32,214 nt of DNA from a virus. The stretch spans positions 1 to 32,214 of the IMG/VR virus record IMGVR_UViG_3300006736_000048. One strand, given 5' to 3'. The notes under the pieces were generated by a model. The model was not told the origin of the DNA, searched no databases, and saw only the letters and a program-made list of their open reading frames with translations. Below are positions 15,063 through 20,292 of this stretch, one piece after another; position 1 is the stretch's first letter; each line of letters starts with the position of its first letter. The position numbers and the translations under genes were made by a program.

Positions 15063-15253
15063 GCAGCTACACCGTCACAGTTACAGACAAGAGCGGCAAC
15101 ACTGTTCACAGTATTCCAGTCGCTTCTGCCGACGGCTACGTCTTTCCGCTGACAGCAGCGGGCGCAGAAGAACTATCCGCAGAGATCGAGCGAGCCATTG
15201 ATGAGCATGAGGCGCATCTGGAAACTATCGCAAAGACCGAAATCGCTATGTAA
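15059..15253 (+). CDS. Small hypothetical protein
   Basis: A 64-residue protein in ATGA overlap with the ART-like gene. It starts at 15059 just after GCAGCGGA; an upstream in-frame ATG at 14996 lies inside the previous gene and is rejected. It has a beta N-terminus (SSYTVTVTDKSGNTVHS) and an acidic helical C-terminus (EELSAEIERAIDEHEAHLET). It could regulate or bind the ART-like protein, but there is no direct evidence. It ends just before promoter P3. Confidence 0.55.
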   Translation: MSSYTVTVTDKSGNTVHSIPVASADGYVFPLTAAGAEELSAEIERAIDEHEAHLETIAKTEIAM

Positions 15254-15259
15254 TAGGTA

Positions 15260-15289
15260 TTGACAATAGCAATGAGCGGGTAGTAAGTT
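15260..15289 (+). promoter_or_regulatory. Sigma-70-type promoter P3
   Basis: TTGACA at 15260-15265 inside TAGGTATTGACAATAGCAA, with TAAGTT 18 bases downstream (or TAGTAA 15 bases downstream). The leader contains AGTTACGAAACCAGATA, which is also found downstream of P1, then AAAAGGAACC before the gene at 15331. Confidence 0.7.
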
Positions 15290-15330
15290 TAACGCAGTTA
15301 CGAAACCAGATACGAAAAGGAACCGACCAA

Positions 15331-15624
15331 ATGCCCAAGATTGCAATTACATACATCAGCCGCTCAACGCAGGAACTCATTGAGAACATAGCGGAGAACG
15401 CCAGCACTTACACTTACACCAAAGTAGTAGAGGCTCACGACAACCCGCTTACCCGCCCCGGTCATCGTGACGGATTTGGTAGTCAAGTCGTTGAATATAG
15501 CCACGGTGTTGCTCTCGCTATCGTGACCCAGTATTACATGGCGATGAGGTCAGGACTCGCAAGGGTAGATGACAAGCACGCTATTGATGAAATCGTTTCA
15601 CAGATTTGGGCAGCAGTTCGATAA
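15331..15624 (+). CDS. Small hypothetical protein
   Basis: A 97-residue protein beginning MPKIAITYISRSTQELIENI. It contains a His-rich central stretch (NPLTRPGHRDGFG, YSHGVALAIV) and a helical C-terminus (DKHAIDEIVSQIWAAV). It is preceded by the promoter P3 leader and GAAAAGGAACCGACC, and followed by intergenic hairpin element 4. No family is recognised. Confidence 0.6.
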   Translation: MPKIAITYISRSTQELIENIAENASTYTYTKVVEAHDNPLTRPGHRDGFGSQVVEYSHGVALAIVTQYYMAMRSGLARVDDKHAIDEIVSQIWAAVR

Positions 15625-15632
15625 CACCAACC

Positions 15633-15704
15633 CACATAAACCAACAGCCCCTGCCGGTCTAACCGAGCAGGGGCATAGGAGTTAAAGAACCCCGACGTTC
15701 GGGG
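15633..15704 (+). repeat. Intergenic double-hairpin element, copy 4
   Basis: CACATAAACCAACA precedes GCCCCTGC (15647-15654) pairing with GCAGGGGC (15667-15674), with CGGT/ACCG inside around CTA. ATAGGAGTTAA follows. The second hairpin is CCCCGA-CGT-TCGGGG (15690-15704) before AAAAGGAACTGACC and the ArdC-like gene. This copy has the clearest substitution in the trailing box (GGAGTT for GGGGTT). Confidence 0.75.
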
Positions 15705-15722
15705 GAACAAAAGGAACTGACC

Positions 15723-16637
15723 ATGACAACGAAATTTAGCGCATACGACAAAATCACAGACCAGATCATCGAGGCTCTGGAGCAGGGCGAGATTCCGTGG
15801 GAAAAGCCGTGGACTGCATCAGCCAATCCACCGCAGAGCGTACACGGCAAAGCCTACCGGGGATTCAACTCCTTATGGCTCGGCTTCGTCGCTGGTAGGC
15901 TCGGCTACACTGACTCACGTTGGATTACATACAACCAAGCCAAGAAGCAGGGTGGCAAAGTTCGCAAGGGTGAAAAGTCTCAGTCGGTAACGCTGTGGAT
16001 GCAGAATTACAAGCACCAGACTTCTTGCCCCGTAAGGAAAAGCAGCCAGTCGTGCGCCAACGTCGCCAAAGCCAAGTGCCAGCGATTCATGTTCATGCGG
16101 TATTACTCGGTGTTCAACGTCGAGCAGGTTGACGGCTTAGAACTCAAGCCACAGGCGACTGGAACGCTCAACGACTTCGACCCGATTGAAGCAGCGATGG
16201 AAGTGGTTGACGAATACCGAAACCGTGAAGGCGTTGCGATCAACTGGAAGGGCGATGCAGCTTACTACTCACCTGACCGTGACGAAGTAACTGTTCCCGA
16301 CCGTCGGACTTTCCGATCTGCTGAAAGCTACTACTCGACCGTGTTCCACGAACTTGCCCACAGCACCGGACACAAGAGCCGCTTGAACCGCAAGGACAAT
16401 ACGCAGACGATTCGCTTCGGCGACCCGGTCTACGCTCAAGAGGAACTGGTGGCAGAGATGACAAACGCTTTTGTTGGCGGCGTAACCGGTGTCACAAGCG
16501 ATGTAGAGGCAGATCAGCGGGTAGCCTACATTCAGTCTTGGCTGAAGGCTCTCCGTAACGATAAGAAGATGGTAGTGATAGCAGCAGGTCAGGCGCAGAA
16601 GGCAGCAGACCTGATTCTCAACAGAGAGGTGAAGTGA
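15723..16637 (+). CDS. ardC: ArdC-type antirestriction protein (ssDNA-binding domain plus zinc metallopeptidase)
   Basis: A 304-residue protein. Residues 5-135 match the ArdC N-terminal ssDNA-binding domain (IEALEQGEIPWEKPW, GFNSLWLGF, ITYNQAKKQGGKVRKGEKS, YYSVFNVEQ). The C-terminal domain is a zincin-like peptidase with HELAHSTGH at residues 209-217 (zinc ligands His209 and His213, catalytic Glu210) and YAQEELVAEM at 238-247 as the likely third-ligand helix. In plasmid ArdC, this protein protects incoming DNA from type I and type II restriction. Here it likely shields phage DNA during early infection, which fits the predicted DNA modification operon. The leader carries AAAAGGAACTGACC. Confidence 0.85.
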   Translation: MTTKFSAYDKITDQIIEALEQGEIPWEKPWTASANPPQSVHGKAYRGFNSLWLGFVAGRLGYTDSRWITYNQAKKQGGKVRKGEKSQSVTLWMQNYKHQTSCPVRKSSQSCANVAKAKCQRFMFMRYYSVFNVEQVDGLELKPQATGTLNDFDPIEAAMEVVDEYRNREGVAINWKGDAAYYSPDRDEVTVPDRRTFRSAESYYSTVFHELAHSTGHKSRLNRKDNTQTIRFGDPVYAQEELVAEMTNAFVGGVTGVTSDVEADQRVAYIQSWLKALRNDKKMVVIAAGQAQKAADLILNREVK

Positions 16638-16638
16638 T

Positions 16639-16986
16639 ATGACCGACTTTATGGATACGGCACTAAATTACCAGCCGGGCATCAGGGTTACTCCTGATGC
16701 CAAACGCTGGGTGATAACGAACGGCATCGGGCAACTGCCGCTGTGCCGTGTATGCGCCCAGCCGATGCAGGATGGACACGTAGATTGCACCTGCCCCAAG
16801 AACCACCCTGAGAACTGCGACCGACCGACCTACGACCAGTTGAAGGCTCAACACGACGCACTCGTAGCAGCGTTGGAACGACTCGTTGATACCGTAGACG
16901 TTCGTGCTAGTGAATTCTCGACACACAGCATTCAGTTTCAAATGTCAGTTACGAAAGCACGAGAAGCACTGGAACAGGTGAAGTAA
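16639..16986 (+). CDS. Small Cys-rich hypothetical protein
   Basis: A 115-residue protein one base after the ArdC stop. It has CRVC followed by CTC within PLCRVCAQPMQDGHVDCTCP (residues 34-53), a likely zinc site. A helical C-terminal half follows (YDQLKAQHDALVAALERLVD, SVTKAREALEQVK). The short C-terminal SVTK motif recurs in the gene at 17264. It lies in an ArdC-led unit of five genes. Confidence 0.6.
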   Translation: MTDFMDTALNYQPGIRVTPDAKRWVITNGIGQLPLCRVCAQPMQDGHVDCTCPKNHPENCDRPTYDQLKAQHDALVAALERLVDTVDVRASEFSTHSIQFQMSVTKAREALEQVK

Positions 16987-17264
16987 TGGAAATGGAACTA
17001 ATAACCCAAGAACGCAACGGTGGCTCTAGGCTCGTCCACAGCAGCGACCGGGCTGTAATCAACCGAGAGTTCAATAAAGCATGGCGCAGGCGAGTAGACA
17101 CACGCGTCTATGTGGGCAATGACCCGCACCCGCTAGCTGAAATCTACCAGAACCACGGGCAGCATGAAGAATTCCGTTACGATCAGTGGATTTGGTACTC
17201 AGGACTGGACGTTGTTGGCATCTCTGTACAGACTTCGCAAGCAGCCGCAGAGCAGGTGAAGTAA
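16986..17264 (+). CDS. Small hypothetical protein
   Basis: A 92-residue protein overlapping both neighbours by one base. The N-terminal part is basic (INREFNKAWRRRVDTRVYVG) and the C-terminal part aromatic (EEFRYDQWIWYSGLDVVGIS). No motif is recognised. Its start is preceded by CAGGTGAAGTA, the same ribosome-binding sequence as the next gene, so the two junctions look alike (AGGTGAAGTAATG). Confidence 0.6.
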   Translation: MEMELITQERNGGSRLVHSSDRAVINREFNKAWRRRVDTRVYVGNDPHPLAEIYQNHGQHEEFRYDQWIWYSGLDVVGISVQTSQAAAEQVK

Positions 17265-17458
17265 TGAACCTCGCCACTCAACTCCAAGAAATGGGCGTAC
17301 ACGTTGAAGTGAAATGCCCGTCACATCACCCTGACCCTGATACATCTCACACCCTTACGGAATACTGCGATGACGCTCGTATTCAGTGGGTTCAAATGGC
17401 AGGTTCAGTTACGAAAACGCCCGAACAAGGCTGGAAGGAAATGCAGGAAGGTAAATAA
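17264..17458 (+). CDS. Small hypothetical protein
   Basis: A 64-residue protein starting at the ATG within AGGTGAAGTAATG. An earlier in-frame ATG at 17186 lies inside the previous gene and is rejected. It has an N-terminal helix (NLATQLQEMGVHVEVKC), a His- and Asp-rich segment (SHHPDPDTSH), and ends SVTKTPEQGWKEMQEGK. No family is recognised. Confidence 0.55.
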   Translation: MNLATQLQEMGVHVEVKCPSHHPDPDTSHTLTEYCDDARIQWVQMAGSVTKTPEQGWKEMQEGK

Positions 17459-17459
17459 C

Positions 17460-17681
17460 ATGAGCAGCGTAAGTGATCGAGCAACAGTCGATGAGATCAT
17501 CGCAGCTAATGGCAGCGACGGTATCACGCACATAATCGAATACCAGAATCAGTTTGATGGTCGCCTCGCTTGGAAGCTGTGCGCGGGTGAGAGGCATTAC
17601 GAGTACGCTATGGCAGAAGGGGCGTTCATCGAGCCGCTCCTGATCTGGCGTAGGAAGCAAATTGGATTAGGAGATTTCTAA
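17460..17681 (+). CDS. Small hypothetical protein
   Basis: A 73-residue protein starting at 17460, preceded by CAGGAAGGTAAATAAC. It reads SDRATVDEIIAANGSDGITH near the start and EGAFIEPLLIWRRKQIG near the end, a compact alpha/beta type without a known motif. It is the last gene before the terminator at 17680-17724. The gene order suggests it is part of the ArdC unit. Confidence 0.55.
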   Translation: MSSVSDRATVDEIIAANGSDGITHIIEYQNQFDGRLAWKLCAGERHYEYAMAEGAFIEPLLIWRRKQIGLGDF

Positions 17682-17724
17682 GGAACCAGCGATATGCTTG
17701 CTGCTTCGGCAGCAGGTTCCTTTT
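17680..17724 (+). terminator. Terminator/attenuator hairpin with UUCG loop
   Basis: AAGGAACC (17680-17687) pairs with GGTTCCTT (17715-17722). Inside, GCTGC (17700-17704) pairs with GCAGC (17709-17713) around a TTCG loop. TTTTC follows the stem. It is a good terminator, and it also contains the phage's ribosome-binding sequence AAGGAACC followed by a 27-codon open frame from 17694. The stem would hide that site, so an attenuator role is possible. Confidence 0.7.
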
Positions 17725-17725
17725 C

Positions 17726-17753
17726 GCCCCGGCAGTTTGGTCGCTGCCGGGGC
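17726..17753 (+). other. Hairpin with TTTGGTCG loop, copy 2
   Basis: GCCCCGGCAG (17726-17735) pairs perfectly with CTGCCGGGGC (17744-17753) around TTTGGTCG. The identical loop at 7565-7572 has a different stem. Both copies are adjacent to a GGTTCCTTTT sequence and 70-90 bases upstream of a TTGACA promoter, so the whole terminator-promoter unit appears duplicated. Confidence 0.6.
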
Positions 17754-17790
17754 AACTTATTTAATAGCCTAAATTGATATGCTCTAGGTG

Positions 17791-17819
17791 TTGACAATAG
17801 CAATATACACGCTTACTAT
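17791..17819 (+). promoter_or_regulatory. Sigma-70-type promoter P4
   Basis: TTGACA at 17791-17796 and TACTAT at 17814-17819 with a 17-base spacer: the best-formed of the four promoters. It carries the shared block TAGGTGTTGACAATAG. The leader includes the hairpin CGTTCC-ACA-GGAACG (17821-17835) and GCACTAAAAGGAATC before the gene at 17863. Confidence 0.8.
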
Positions 17820-17862
17820 TCGTTCCACAGGAACGAAACAAGCACTAAAAGGAATCAAGACC

Positions 17863-18774
17863 ATGACCAAACGAACAGACATACACCGACCGAGCACACC
17901 AGACTTCGACCCTGACTCTTATAAATACATCGGTGTTATTGACTTGAACCCGTTTGAATTTAGGGACAGCGATGGGCGTGTTGAAGCTGTTATGGACGAA
18001 ACCGATATCGACTTCGACGAGGTTGAGAATCTCATCAAGCGTGGATACCAGCCAGCAGCACATTACGGCATAGGCGAAATCACGCCAGACTTCATCGTTG
18101 ACCGCATTTACGAGGACATGAACAACTGCGGTCACTGTGGCTCACGCTTACGCTTCGCAGCGGTGATGGCACATGAGCAGAGCATGGAGTTCATCGTTGT
18201 TGGGCAAGACTGCCTGACCAACCGCTTCAACGAGATGAGCGCAGCCGACTTCAAGGCATTACGGGACGCAGCTACAAAGGCAGCGCAGGAATCCAAGAAG
18301 GCTGAACAGCGAGCAGCACTTATAGCCGAACACCCTGAGTTGGCAGGAGCAGCAGAATCAAGCAACTCGTTTATCCAAGACGTAATGCGAAAGTTCTACC
18401 GGTACGGCGACCTGAGCGACCGCCAGATTGCAGCCGTCAAGACTGCGCTGGTACGTGACGCAGAGCGAGCCGAGCGCGAAGCAGTATGGGCTACCGAAGC
18501 GGAACTGGCTGCGGACGCTCCTACGGGCAAGATAACGGTCACAGGCGAGATTCTTTCGCTCAAGTCTCAAGAGACAATGTTCGGCTCAACGCTGAAGATG
18601 ATCGTCAAGACTGAAGCTGGCTGGAAGCTATGGGTGACAGTACCGAGCAGCATCATGGGAACCAACGACGCTCTAACTGGCAAGACAGTCACGCTAACAG
18701 CGACGGTTACGCCTAGCGACCGTGACTCCAAGTTCGCTTTCGGCAAGCGACCAAGCAAAGCGAGTTTGGTCTAA
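17863..18774 (+). CDS. Zinc-binding hypothetical protein with OB-like C-terminus
   Basis: A 303-residue protein. The ATG at 17863 follows AAAAGGAATCAAGACC; an in-frame ATG at 17788 lies upstream of the promoter's -10 box and is rejected. CGHCGSRLRFAAVMAHE begins near residue 87 and VVGQDCLTNRF follows, a zinc-binding arrangement common to a phage and plasmid family. A helical, Ala/Glu-rich middle follows (residues about 125-215). The C-terminal 75 residues (GKITVTGEILSLKSQE, GWKLWVTVP, GKTVTLTATVTPS) resemble an OB-fold. It may bind nucleic acid. It ends with KRPSKASLV, shared with the next gene. Confidence 0.65.
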   Translation: MTKRTDIHRPSTPDFDPDSYKYIGVIDLNPFEFRDSDGRVEAVMDETDIDFDEVENLIKRGYQPAAHYGIGEITPDFIVDRIYEDMNNCGHCGSRLRFAAVMAHEQSMEFIVVGQDCLTNRFNEMSAADFKALRDAATKAAQESKKAEQRAALIAEHPELAGAAESSNSFIQDVMRKFYRYGDLSDRQIAAVKTALVRDAERAEREAVWATEAELAADAPTGKITVTGEILSLKSQETMFGSTLKMIVKTEAGWKLWVTVPSSIMGTNDALTGKTVTLTATVTPSDRDSKFAFGKRPSKASLV

Positions 18775-18974
18775 TGGCAACCACGCAGAAAAAATGCGGT
18801 CACTGTGAAAAATCGTTCGGCAGACGCATCGGCTTAGATGCTGGAACTTGTGTGCGTCGCCGCCCACCGAACACCGACCACTGTGGCAAGCGACTCTGCT
18901 ACCACTGCTCACGCGTTCAAATGGGTAAATCAAAGTGCATGAAGCGACCAAGCAAAGCAAAGTTGGTCAGCTAA
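18774..18974 (+). CDS. Small Cys-rich (zinc finger) protein
   Basis: A 66-residue basic protein with KKCGHCEKSFG, TCVRRRP, HCGKRLCYHC and KCMKRPSK: eight Cys residues likely bind two zinc ions. It overlaps the previous gene by one base and shares its C-terminal KRPSKA(S/K)LV and the underlying DNA, including a GACCAA...TTGGTC hairpin (18749-18771 and about 18945-18967). This suggests a fragment duplication. A nucleic-acid-binding role is likely. Confidence 0.6.
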   Translation: MATTQKKCGHCEKSFGRRIGLDAGTCVRRRPPNTDHCGKRLCYHCSRVQMGKSKCMKRPSKAKLVS

Positions 18975-18980
18975 CCAACC

Positions 18981-19041
18981 CACATACACCCCAACGCCCG
19001 GCTTCATGCCGGGTTTAGGGGTTAAAGAGCCAAGCGGCTCT
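18981..19041 (+). repeat. Intergenic double-hairpin element, copy 5
   Basis: CACATACACCCCAACG precedes CCCGGC (18997-19002) pairing with GCCGGG (19008-19013) around TTCAT. The outer ACCCC (18988-18992) pairs with GGGGT (19018-19022) across an AA(CG)/TTTA internal loop. The second hairpin AGAGCC-AAGC-GGCTCT (19026-19041) has the same AAGC loop as copy 1 with a different stem. GCACTAGAAAAGGAACT follows. The inner stem shares no sequence with copies 1, 3 and 4 but folds alike. Confidence 0.75.
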
Positions 19042-19066
19042 AGGCACTAGAAAAGGAACTAATCAA

Positions 19067-19324
19067 ATGACCGACGCAACAAGCCGACCGGAAAATGATC
19101 GTTACTGCAAAAATGGAATGACAGAAAAGACACAAGACACTCCTGACGGTGGGTGGGAACTTGTTTATGAACAAGGCTGCAAGTGCAAGGCTTTTACACC
19201 AAGGCAGTTGTGGTCGTGCGGAACCTTCTATGACGCTTGTAATTGTGGGCATCATGTCCGTGACCATGAGTTCCGAACCGATCAACAAATTGGTGACTTC
19301 ATGGCACAGGAATTGTCCTACTAG
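19067..19324 (+). CDS. Small Cys/His-rich hypothetical protein
   Basis: An 85-residue protein preceded by AAAAGGAACTAATCAA. It has CKCKAF, LWSCGTF and CNCGHHVRDHEF, a Cys/His pattern that could form a zinc-binding site. Acidic residues are abundant. It is the last gene before the terminator at 19346, closing the early region. Confidence 0.6.
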   Translation: MTDATSRPENDRYCKNGMTEKTQDTPDGGWELVYEQGCKCKAFTPRQLWSCGTFYDACNCGHHVRDHEFRTDQQIGDFMAQELSY

Positions 19325-19345
19325 ATTCCCCCTGATGCGAGTTAG

Positions 19346-19374
19346 CCCCGGCAGAAGTGTCGGGGTTTTCTTTT
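19346..19374 (+). terminator. Rho-independent terminator closing the early region
   Basis: CCCCGGCA (19346-19353) pairs with TGTCGGGG (19358-19365) around GAAG, followed by TTTTCTTTT. The core is related to the terminator at 7608-7639 (CGGCAGAAATGTCGGGG). It separates the early genes from the DNA modification operon. Confidence 0.85.
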
Positions 19375-19392
19375 GCTTCGCGCACGTGCGTA

Positions 19393-19493
19393 GAAACTTA
19401 AGCAACTAAGTCACTCGGTAACTTATGTAACTCCAAATATATATTTAGTTAAACAGTTACTCAGTAACTAAGACTCTAGGGACTTATGTTACT
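19393..19493. repeat. Inverted array of 8-bp AGTTACTT-type repeats, locus R2
   Basis: Units GAAACTTA, AGCAACTA, AGTCACTC and GGTAACTT follow each other with an exact 8-bp period from 19393 to 19424, with TGTAACT at 19426. After an AT-rich core (about 19433-19454) come AGTTACTC and AGTAACTA (19455-19470), and a last TGTTACT at 19487-19493. The arrangement (repeats of opposite orientation around an AT-rich core) parallels locus R1 at 7208-7273. It lies in the 377-base gap before the DNA modification operon and could be an origin, partition or operator site. Confidence 0.65.
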
Positions 19494-19547
19494 GCCAGAA
19501 ATATCAATTCTTGGACGCTAGAAGCGACGGAGAGGCTCTTGCAGGGC

Positions 19548-19673
19548 GGTAGCAGTAGATAACCCGCTCCTCTGATTCTGCGTACGTCTGTGCTACCCTC
19601 TGATACGGGCGTGGTTCCTCTCGCTCCGACAGGCTCCGGGACTTGGTACGTCTGTCACTAGCGGAACCAGCCC
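19548..19673 (+). ncRNA. Structured RNA leader of the DNA modification operon
   Basis: Two stem structures lie just upstream of the ParB-like gene. GGTAGCA (19548-19554) pairs with TGCTACC (19591-19597). GGGC-G-TGGTTCC (19607-19618) pairs over 11 bp, with one bulged G, with GGAACCAGCCC (19663-19673). Inside that, GCT (19623-19625) pairs with AGC (19660-19662) and GACAG (19628-19632) with CTGTC (19652-19656). No tRNA arm signature, U-tract or convincing reading frame is seen. It ends 16 bases before the AAGAGGAAC ribosome-binding site. It may be a riboswitch-like leader or an RNA-stability element. Confidence 0.5.
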
Positions 19674-19701
19674 AATCTAATAAGCCAAAAGAGGAACGAC
19701 A

Positions 19702-20292
19702 ATGGCAAAAGATTCTCCAACGCACGAAGCCATGCGACAGGCAGCAGGTGGTAACACCGATGCTCAGCCTCACGCGGGCAAGCTAGCGGTTCAGTATCGC
19801 AACATCGACACGCTGATTCCGTACGTCAACAACGCTAGAATACACAGCAACGATCAGGTGGCTCAGATAGCAGCGAGCATCAAAGAGTTCGGCTGGACTA
19901 ACCCGGTACTGGTAGACGGCGACAACGGCATCATCGCAGGGCATGGTCGTGTACTGGCTGCGCGAAAGCTGGAAGCGACTGAGATACCCGTTATCGAGTT
20001 GCAAGGGCTGTCCGACGCTCAGAAGCGGGCTTACATACTGGCTGATAATCGACTGGCAGAGAACGCAACGTGGGACGCAGACTTGCTTCCTTTTGAAGTC
20101 CAAGAATTATCGGCACTCAATTTCGACCTAAATCTTGTAGGGCTATCTGACTTTGAAATTAAGTACATGATTGACTACGGCTCTGAGGACGATACCTCAG
20201 TGAACGAGTTTGAAGAACTAGACCCGGCTAGTGATTCACTTGGATACAAATGCCCATCATGTAACTATGAATGGGACGGCGCAGCACGTTGA
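19702..20292 (+). CDS. ParB/sulfiredoxin-fold protein with C-terminal zinc motif
   Basis: A 196-residue protein with AAGAGGAACGAC before the ATG. Residues 28-105 form a ParB-like domain: LIPYVNNARIHSNDQVAQIA, then GWTNPVLVDGDNGIIAGHGR and EIPVIEL, with the family's GHxR motif at 80-83. A helical stretch with YILADNRLAE follows. The C-terminus has KCPSCNYEW at 183-191, one Cys pair that could bind zinc with a partner. Free-standing ParB-like proteins are often encoded next to phage DNA methyltransferases and terminases, and ParB-like DpdB belongs to a bacterial DNA modification system. A role as an ATP-using accessory or nicking enzyme is inferred. It overlaps the next gene by 22 bases. Confidence 0.8.
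   Translation: MAKDSPTHEAMRQAAGGNTDAQPHAGKLAVQYRNIDTLIPYVNNARIHSNDQVAQIAASIKEFGWTNPVLVDGDNGIIAGHGRVLAARKLEATEIPVIELQGLSDAQKRAYILADNRLAENATWDADLLPFEVQELSALNFDLNLVGLSDFEIKYMIDYGSEDDTSVNEFEELDPASDSLGYKCPSCNYEWDGAAR

Noticed and set aside
17694-17777. A 27-codon open frame with AAGGAACC before its ATG.
   Set aside because: It lies within the terminator hairpin and the TTTGGTCG hairpin, its ribosome-binding site would be base-paired, and the peptide has no recognisable feature. Noted as part of the attenuator idea only.
7956-19041. Intergenic GC-rich hairpins as simple terminators.
   Set aside because: None is followed by a U-tract, and all share extended flanking boxes and a second hairpin, so a dedicated element is more likely. 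Partial termination cannot be excluded.
19332-19365. CTGATGCGAG resembling a hammerhead ribozyme core.
   Set aside because: The CUGANGA and GAAA core elements are incomplete, and the adjacent hairpin is an intrinsic terminator.
19541-19680. Possible tRNA gene in the non-coding leader.
   Set aside because: No T-arm GGTTCRA consensus, CCA end or cloverleaf pairing could be found; the stems fit a different layout.
19504-19773. An 89-codon frame on the minus strand in the gap before the ParB-like gene.
   Set aside because: It overlaps the start of a well-supported gene, has a composition unlike a real protein, and the region is better explained by RNA stems.
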